DNA of 64,000 bases from JADFQT01 sp965216025 (GTDB taxonomy: Bacteria > Chloroflexota > Dehalococcoidia > Lucifugimonadales > UBA3495), in contig CBDCEX010000017.1 in assembly GCA_965216025.1 (NCBI GenBank), positions 992,001 through 1,056,000 of the forward strand. The letters run 5' to 3'. The notes under the pieces were generated by a model that saw only the letters and a program-made list of their open reading frames with translations, had not been told where the DNA came from and made no database searches. Positions 60,256-64,000 of this stretch are shown piece by piece. Made by a program: the position numbers and the translations under genes. How positions within the stretch are numbered: the first letter of the stretch is position 1; every line of letters starts with the position of its first letter.

Positions 60256-61035
60256 TTAAGGGAGAGGCTCCCCATACACGGTGGTGACGAGCGAGGCTCT
60301 GCCGGCCGTCGGTGTCAGGATAACCACCCAAAGGTTGTCAAATTGATCCGGATCGAAGCCTTCCGGTGGGTACCCGCTCCTCGTCGAGCTGGGCACGCAG
60401 TTTTCGCGGGGGTAGTGGCAGCCGGCGTCCACCCGGACGCCTAATCCGGCCATAACTGCGAACAGGGTGTTGCCGTGACCAGCAGCCACCGCGACGCTAC
60501 CCGGCGGCAGATTCCGCATTGCCTCAACCATGGGGTCGATGGAGGCGATGGCCCAGGTGCTTTGGCTCACCACCTTACCATTTGGCCGAAGAGATCCGGG
60601 GAGCGGGACCTGCACAACCTCCAGGCCATGGTCGGCCGCTGTCGGCTGGACAGTGTGGAGCGTACGCATCAAGTGGCTGGAGAAAACGTGCGTGACTCTT
60701 GCTCGGTTAAGCTGGTAGGCAAGAAGTTTGGCGCGGGCTCTGCCCGTAGCGGACAGGCTTGGCGGGTCTCCCTGGACCTCTGCGTGCCTCACCAGGTACA
60801 CAATGGTGGGAATTGCCTCTGGTATTGAGGAGACAGGCGGTGAAGGGGTGGCCGCAGCGGACTGGACGGTGGGAGGGCCACTGATCGGGGTTGGCGTCGG
60901 CGAACTCTCTGCTGTTAGCTGAGGCGACACCGTGGGTCTGGCGGGAGTCGCTGGGCTGCTGGTTGTTGCGCAGCCGGTTAGCAAGGGCAAGGGCAAGATC
61001 AAAAACAGGGTAAGGACGCAGAGCAGCCGTCTCAC
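60256..61035 (-). CDS. Histidine-phosphatase (phosphoglycerate-mutase-like) lipoprotein
   Basis: 259 residues. Lipoprotein signal with lipobox LLTGC near residue 22, Thr/Pro/Ser linker to ~75, then a histidine-phosphatase domain: TIVYLVRHAEVQGDPPSLSA (RH-x catalytic motif), VFSSHLMRTLHTVQPTAADH and VAVAAGHGNTLFAVMAGLG (second His). Exported and lipid-anchored. Its signal/linker resembles that of the neighbouring tlpA gene. It follows the ccdA-like gene by 28 bases, so they probably share a transcript. Confidence 0.85.
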   Translation of the reverse strand: MRRLLCVLTLFLILPLPLLTGCATTSSPATPARPTVSPQLTAESSPTPTPISGPPTVQSAAATPSPPVSSIPEAIPTIVYLVRHAEVQGDPPSLSATGRARAKLLAYQLNRARVTHVFSSHLMRTLHTVQPTAADHGLEVVQVPLPGSLRPNGKVVSQSTWAIASIDPMVEAMRNLPPGSVAVAAGHGNTLFAVMAGLGVRVDAGCHYPRENCVPSSTRSGYPPEGFDPDQFDNLWVVILTPTAGRASLVTTVYGEPLP

Positions 61036-61063
61036 AGGTCTGTATTCCTTGGGTCCTCCAGAA

Positions 61064-61738
61064 TTACATCAGCCCGCCGAGGGTCAGCCAATAGAAAACG
61101 ATATACGAGCCAGCCAGGATCATCAGCAAGGATCCGGCGCGCTCCACGTAGGGAAGGACCCGCCGGAGCTTGCCCACCATGGCTCCCTTGAATATCGCAA
61201 TTCCCAGCGCATACATGACGAACTGCCCCAACGATGGCAGGACCCCAGCCGCCGCGAGGGAGGTGCCTACTACGATCAGGAAGACCGGAAGAGTGCAACC
61301 CAGGGACGCGGTGGCGTAACTCAACCCAAACAAGAAAAAAGAGGGAATACCCACCTGGCCTGGATTCCCTATATGCGCGGCAGCCCTAGCTACAAGTCCG
61401 GAGTACATTTTGCCAACGCTAAGCAGCCATACTCCCGCGAGGGCCAGTAAAACCCCAATTACCAGGCCAAACCAGGGTATGGCGCCCTCCACAATGGAGC
61501 GGGCTCCCAGCCCTATTGCTATACCGGCGACCCCAAAGAGGGCCACAAAACCGGCGGTGACCGTACCGCCTACCACCAGGGCCCGGCCCAACCGCCGGAT
61601 GGGATTCACTGATTCCACACCCCTATCAGCGGTACCCAGGTAGAGTCCCATATAAGCTGGAAGCATGACAAAACCACAGGGGTTCACCGCTGAAACCAAC
61701 CCAGCGCCAAAGGCAAAACCCAGGGGAGCCAGAACCCC
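61064..61738 (-). CDS. ccdA: CcdA-like thiol-disulfide membrane transporter, 5' end cut by IS630
   Basis: Residues continue upstream of the usual ORF start: LAPLGFAFGAGLVSAVNPCG reads in frame right up to the IS630 type 2 end at 61738, so the native start is lost; the longest ORF with a start codon is 61064-61699. About six membrane spans, with the two conserved cysteine motifs NPCGFVMLP and GCTLPVF used to pass reducing equivalents across the membrane to TlpA-type proteins. This fits the nearby tlpA gene. The end is LMILAGSYIVFYWLTLGGLM. Confidence 0.8.
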   Translation of the reverse strand, partial: GVLAPLGFAFGAGLVSAVNPCGFVMLPAYMGLYLGTADRGVESVNPIRRLGRALVVGGTVTAGFVALFGVAGIAIGLGARSIVEGAIPWFGLVIGVLLALAGVWLLSVGKMYSGLVARAAAHIGNPGQVGIPSFFLFGLSYATASLGCTLPVFLIVVGTSLAAAGVLPSLGQFVMYALGIAIFKGAMVGKLRRVLPYVERAGSLLMILAGSYIVFYWLTLGGLM

Positions 61739-61812
61739 TAAACCAAAGCTAAGGTGAAACCTACATAAAGCGAACCGGCAGGGGAGTTGCGATATTCTGT
61801 AAAAGAAGTCGA

Positions 61813-62091
61813 GTGGCGGTGGTGGAAGGGATGAAGGAAATAGTGCAACTCATGGAAGAGTGGCAACTCAATGTAGGTGACTTACGGGAAAGGATGTATC
61901 GAGCGCCAACACCTCGGGAGCGAGAGCGATGGCACGGGCTATGGTTGTTGGCCCAAGGGTGGTCGGCTATCCAGGTGGCTGAGGCTTTGGACAGAGAGCC
62001 TCATACCATTGGAAACTGGCTGGACAACTTTCGCCGAGGCGGGGCCCAAGGTTTGGTCTTTGAACAGACTGGGGGTCCCCCCCCGTCTTGA
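61813..62091 (+). CDS. IS630 type 2 transposase, OrfA
   Basis: 92 residues with a helix-turn-helix (GLWLLAQGWSAIQVAEALDR, EPHTIGNWLDNFRRGG). Stops just after a C8 run; the catalytic frame continues one base back from there (SPPVLNWGQQNQLK). The second copy has the same arrangement with a shorter C5 run, so programmed -1 frameshifting is likely. Confidence 0.8.
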   Translation: MAVVEGMKEIVQLMEEWQLNVGDLRERMYRAPTPRERERWHGLWLLAQGWSAIQVAEALDREPHTIGNWLDNFRRGGAQGLVFEQTGGPPPS

Positions 62092-62972
62092 ACTGGGGTC
62101 AACAGAACCAACTGAAGTCTGCGGTGCAAAATCCGCCTGGAGAGGCGGGAGTTGAATTGTCCAACTGGAATTGGAAAGTAGTGAGGCAATTTCTCAAGCA
62201 GAGCTTTGACCTGGGGTTGAGTCGGAGCAGTTGCTTGAACTACCTCCATCGGTTGGGCTTCGTGCTGAAGCGACCCAAGAAACGCCTCCTGAAAGCCAAG
62301 GATGAAGCGCGGAAAGCCTTCGTCCTCCAGTACCGCCAAATCCGAGAGGAGGCCCAAGAGAGTGGGGCCAAAATCTTCTTCGTAGACGAAGCCCACTTTC
62401 GGGCCGATGCCGATCTGAGGGGGAAATGGGTACTCAAGGGAGAGCCGGCGCTGGTGGACTCTACCAGTCCTCGGTGGGGAGAGAAGGCCTGCTACTACTC
62501 GGGAGTTTGCTTGGAGGCTGGGGAGGTGGAAGCCATGGAAATAGCTGGAAACAGTAATGCCGAGACCTCCACCGCCTTTTTACAGCAGCTAAGAAAAAAC
62601 CATCCTGGACCTCTGGTAGTGATTTGGGACAATGGGCCAGCCCACCGAGGAGCAGCGATTCGCAGCTATTTGACCACCCCTGACTTGCAGCTGAGGCTGG
62701 TGGCCTTACCGGCCTACAGCCCAGACTTCAATGCCGACGAAGCCGTCTGGGACTGGGCCAAGGAAGAGGTCACGGCCAACGAATGCCTGGGAACAAAAGC
62801 CCAAGTCCAAGAGAAGATGAATGCATTCTTCGGCGGACTAGCTCACCGTAAGGATGAAGTGAAACATCGCTGCCGAACCCTGTTACAAGCTCGAGCCGAT
62901 GCATTGATTTTTACACCTGCCCTGCCTTTGCTATCGCTGCAAAATGTAGTTCCCACCTTGGCTTTGGTTTAG
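62088..62972 (+). CDS. IS630 type 2 transposase, OrfB catalytic domain
   Basis: 294 residues. Second helix-turn-helix region (SRSSCLNYLHRLGFVLKRPK) and DDE core: KIFFVDEAHFRADADLRGKW, LVVIWDNGPAHRGAA and ALPAYSPDFNADEAVWDWAK. The TTG at 62088 is the nominal start; the real product is probably the OrfA-OrfB fusion. The frame ends inside the right inverted repeat. Confidence 0.85.
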   Translation: MNWGQQNQLKSAVQNPPGEAGVELSNWNWKVVRQFLKQSFDLGLSRSSCLNYLHRLGFVLKRPKKRLLKAKDEARKAFVLQYRQIREEAQESGAKIFFVDEAHFRADADLRGKWVLKGEPALVDSTSPRWGEKACYYSGVCLEAGEVEAMEIAGNSNAETSTAFLQQLRKNHPGPLVVIWDNGPAHRGAAIRSYLTTPDLQLRLVALPAYSPDFNADEAVWDWAKEEVTANECLGTKAQVQEKMNAFFGGLAHRKDEVKHRCRTLLQARADALIFTPALPLLSLQNVVPTLALV

Positions 62973-63019
62973 TTGGGTCGATGGTAGGGGAGTCCGGCTC
63001 TTTCCTGGATGGCTTGGGC

Positions 63020-63104
63020 CTAAACTAAAGCCAAAGTGAAACCTACATGATTGCTTTCACTATGGGTTTACCTAGATGTAGTTTTCACCTTGGTACCGGT
63101 TTAG
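63020..63104. mobile_element. MITE family 2, copy e
   Basis: 85 bp, the shortest copy: CTAAACTAAAGCCAAAGTGA to CACCTTGGTACCGGTTTAG. Directly abuts the IS630 type 1 fragment. Confidence 0.7.
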
Positions 63105-63256
63105 GTCGGCGCACCAGGGTTTCCAATCCTTGGCGTTCCTCGTGGGATAATTCCACCACAGGAGGCTTCGGTCCACGCATTGCCCTCACCACCACACTTC
63201 AACTCTCCAGCCTCAACGCGTTTATTATACTACTCGTGCTTTTCAGCCCACGTGTA
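63105..63256 (-). mobile_element. Left-end fragment of IS630 type 1
   Basis: Reverse complement of the first ~150 bp of the elements at 13227 and 24406 (start of OrfA and the left inverted repeat, GTACACGTGGGC here). Cut on one side by MITE copy e and on the other by IS630 type 2 copy 2. Confidence 0.8.
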
Positions 63257-63331
63257 CTAAACCAAAGCTAAGGTGAAACCTACATAAAGCGAACCCGAAG
63301 AGGAGTTGCGATATTCTGTAAAAGAAGTCGA

Positions 63332-63610
63332 TTGGCGGTGGTGGAAGGGATGACAGACATAGTGCAACTCCTGGAACGGTGGCAACTGGATGTAGGCGAC
63401 TTACGGGAAAGGATGTATCGGGCGCCAACACCTCGGGAGCGAGAGCGATGGCATGGGCTATGGTTGTTGGCCCAAGGGTGGTCGGCCACTCAAGTGGCTG
63501 AGGCTTTGGAGAGAGAGCCTCATACCATCGGAAACTGGCTGGACAACTTTCGCCAAGGCGGGGCCCAAGGTTTGGTCTTTGAGCAGACTGGGGGTTCTCC
63601 CCCGTCTTGA
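63332..63610 (+). CDS. IS630 type 2 transposase, OrfA (copy 2)
   Basis: 92 residues, differing from copy 1 at several positions (for example QLLERWQLDVGDLRERM). Helix-turn-helix retained. Ends after TCTCCCCCG. Confidence 0.8.
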   Translation: MAVVEGMTDIVQLLERWQLDVGDLRERMYRAPTPRERERWHGLWLLAQGWSATQVAEALEREPHTIGNWLDNFRQGGAQGLVFEQTGGSPPS

Positions 63611-64000
63611 ACCGAGGTCAACAGAACCAACTGAAGTCTGCGGTGCAAAATCCGCCTGGGGAGGCGGGGATTGAATTGTCCAACTGGAACTGGAAAGTAG
63701 TAAGGCAATTTCTCAAGCAGAGCTTTGACCTGGGGCTGAGTCGGAGCAGTTGCTTGAACTACCTCCATCGGTTGGGCTTCGTGCTGAAGCGACCCAAGAA
63801 ACGCCTCCTGAAAGCCAAGGATGAAGAACGGAAAGCCTTCGTCCTCCAGTACAGCCAAATCCGAGAGGAGGCCCAAGAGAGTGGAGCCAAGATCTTCTTC
63901 GTGGATGAAGCCCACTTTCGGGCCGATGCCGACCTGCGAGGCAAATGGGTACTCAAGGGAAAGGCAGCGCTGGTGGACTCCACCAGTCCCCGGTGGGGAG
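63607..64000 (+). CDS. IS630 type 2 transposase, OrfB (copy 2), partial at window end
   Basis: Frame one base back from OrfA reads SPVLNRGQQNQLKSAVQNPP, then GFVLKRPKKRLLKAKDEERK and IFFVDEAHFRADADLRGKWV (first catalytic Asp) before the window ends. Open throughout the visible part. Confidence 0.75.
   Translation, partial: MNRGQQNQLKSAVQNPPGEAGIELSNWNWKVVRQFLKQSFDLGLSRSSCLNYLHRLGFVLKRPKKRLLKAKDEERKAFVLQYSQIREEAQESGAKIFFVDEAHFRADADLRGKWVLKGKAALVDSTSPRWG

Larger units (their letters stand above)
61738..62972 (+). mobile_element. IS630-type element (type 2), copy 1
   Basis: 1235 bp with ends CTAAACCAAAGCTAAGGTGA and, inverted, CTAAACCAAAGCCAAGGTGG. The ends match MITE family 2, which this element probably mobilises. 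Confidence 0.85.
63257..64000 (+). mobile_element. IS630-type element (type 2), copy 2, runs off the window
   Basis: Same left end as the copy at 61738 (CTAAACCAAAGCTAAGGTGA) and the same gene layout. The right end is beyond base 64000. Confidence 0.85.

Noticed and set aside
1..64000. CRISPR arrays, tRNA or rRNA genes
   Set aside because: No regularly spaced short repeats and no tRNA/rRNA signatures were seen. The only tandem arrays are the 72-bp, 32-bp and ~150-bp repeats described.
1..64000. Genome-wide stop-codon recoding
   Set aside because: TAA, TAG and TGA all terminate intact genes here, and the in-frame stops occur mainly in genes with other damage. Only the TGA at the CxxC position has a specific alternative (selenocysteine).

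Overview
The window reads as an insertion-sequence-riddled accessory region of a GC-rich bacterial chromosome. The surviving metabolic genes (LLM-class F420-type oxidoreductase, alpha/beta hydrolase, arylamine N-acetyltransferase, TTC38-like TPR protein, CO/xanthine dehydrogenase fragment) and the zinc-ribbon AAA-ATPase style of regulator suggest a Chloroflexota lineage such as SAR202/Dehalococcoidia. That assignment is inference from gene content; there is no rRNA, tRNA or universal marker here.

Layout. 0-3 kb: ASCH protein, VOC-family protein, AAA-ATPase regulator split by an in-frame TAG. 3-31 kb: decayed accessory module that looks like remains of integrated elements, holding HTH proteins, small zinc-ribbon proteins, an SF1 helicase, a DNA methyltransferase with an out-of-frame HNH nuclease tail, two replication-relaxation-like proteins, a protein made of three ~36-residue repeats, a NERD protein and a broken ParB-methyltransferase. 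31-33 kb: intact hydrolase/oxidoreductase pair. 34.8-41.3 kb: serine recombinase with a candidate recombination site, a large unknown protein, a broken type IIG-like restriction-methylase and a DisA-like nucleotide cyclase, together resembling a defence island. 42-46 kb: betaine-type ABC binding lipoprotein with a repeated stalk and an HtrA-like protease knocked out of frame by a 32-bp tandem duplication. 46-51 kb: nested transposons. 51-55.3 kb: NAT, ATP-grasp ligase, TPR protein. 55.5-61.7 kb: remains of a tlpA/ccdA redox locus broken by a composite ISAs1 transposon, plus a histidine-phosphatase lipoprotein. 61.7-64 kb: two IS630-type elements.

Mobile DNA dominates: ISAzo13-, IS5-, two IS630-, IS66-, IS701-, IS1182-, IS1380- and ISAs1-type elements, and three families of short non-coding elements (MITEs). 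Four unrelated families (IS701, IS1182, the first IS630 type and a ~179-bp MITE) all sit at CTAG and share single CTAG tetranucleotides head to tail, giving chains such as IS701-IS630-MITE (22950-25903) and IS1182-IS701 inside an IS1380 (47220-50490).

Other points worth following: a TGA at the first cysteine position of the CxxC motif of the TlpA-like protein (selenocysteine or mutation), an IS66 remnant containing a copy of its own empty target site, the DisA-like cyclase beside a broken restriction system, and the methyltransferase/HNH gene. Many genes carry single-base frameshifts, some in short homopolymers, so genuine decay and assembly error both need to be considered.
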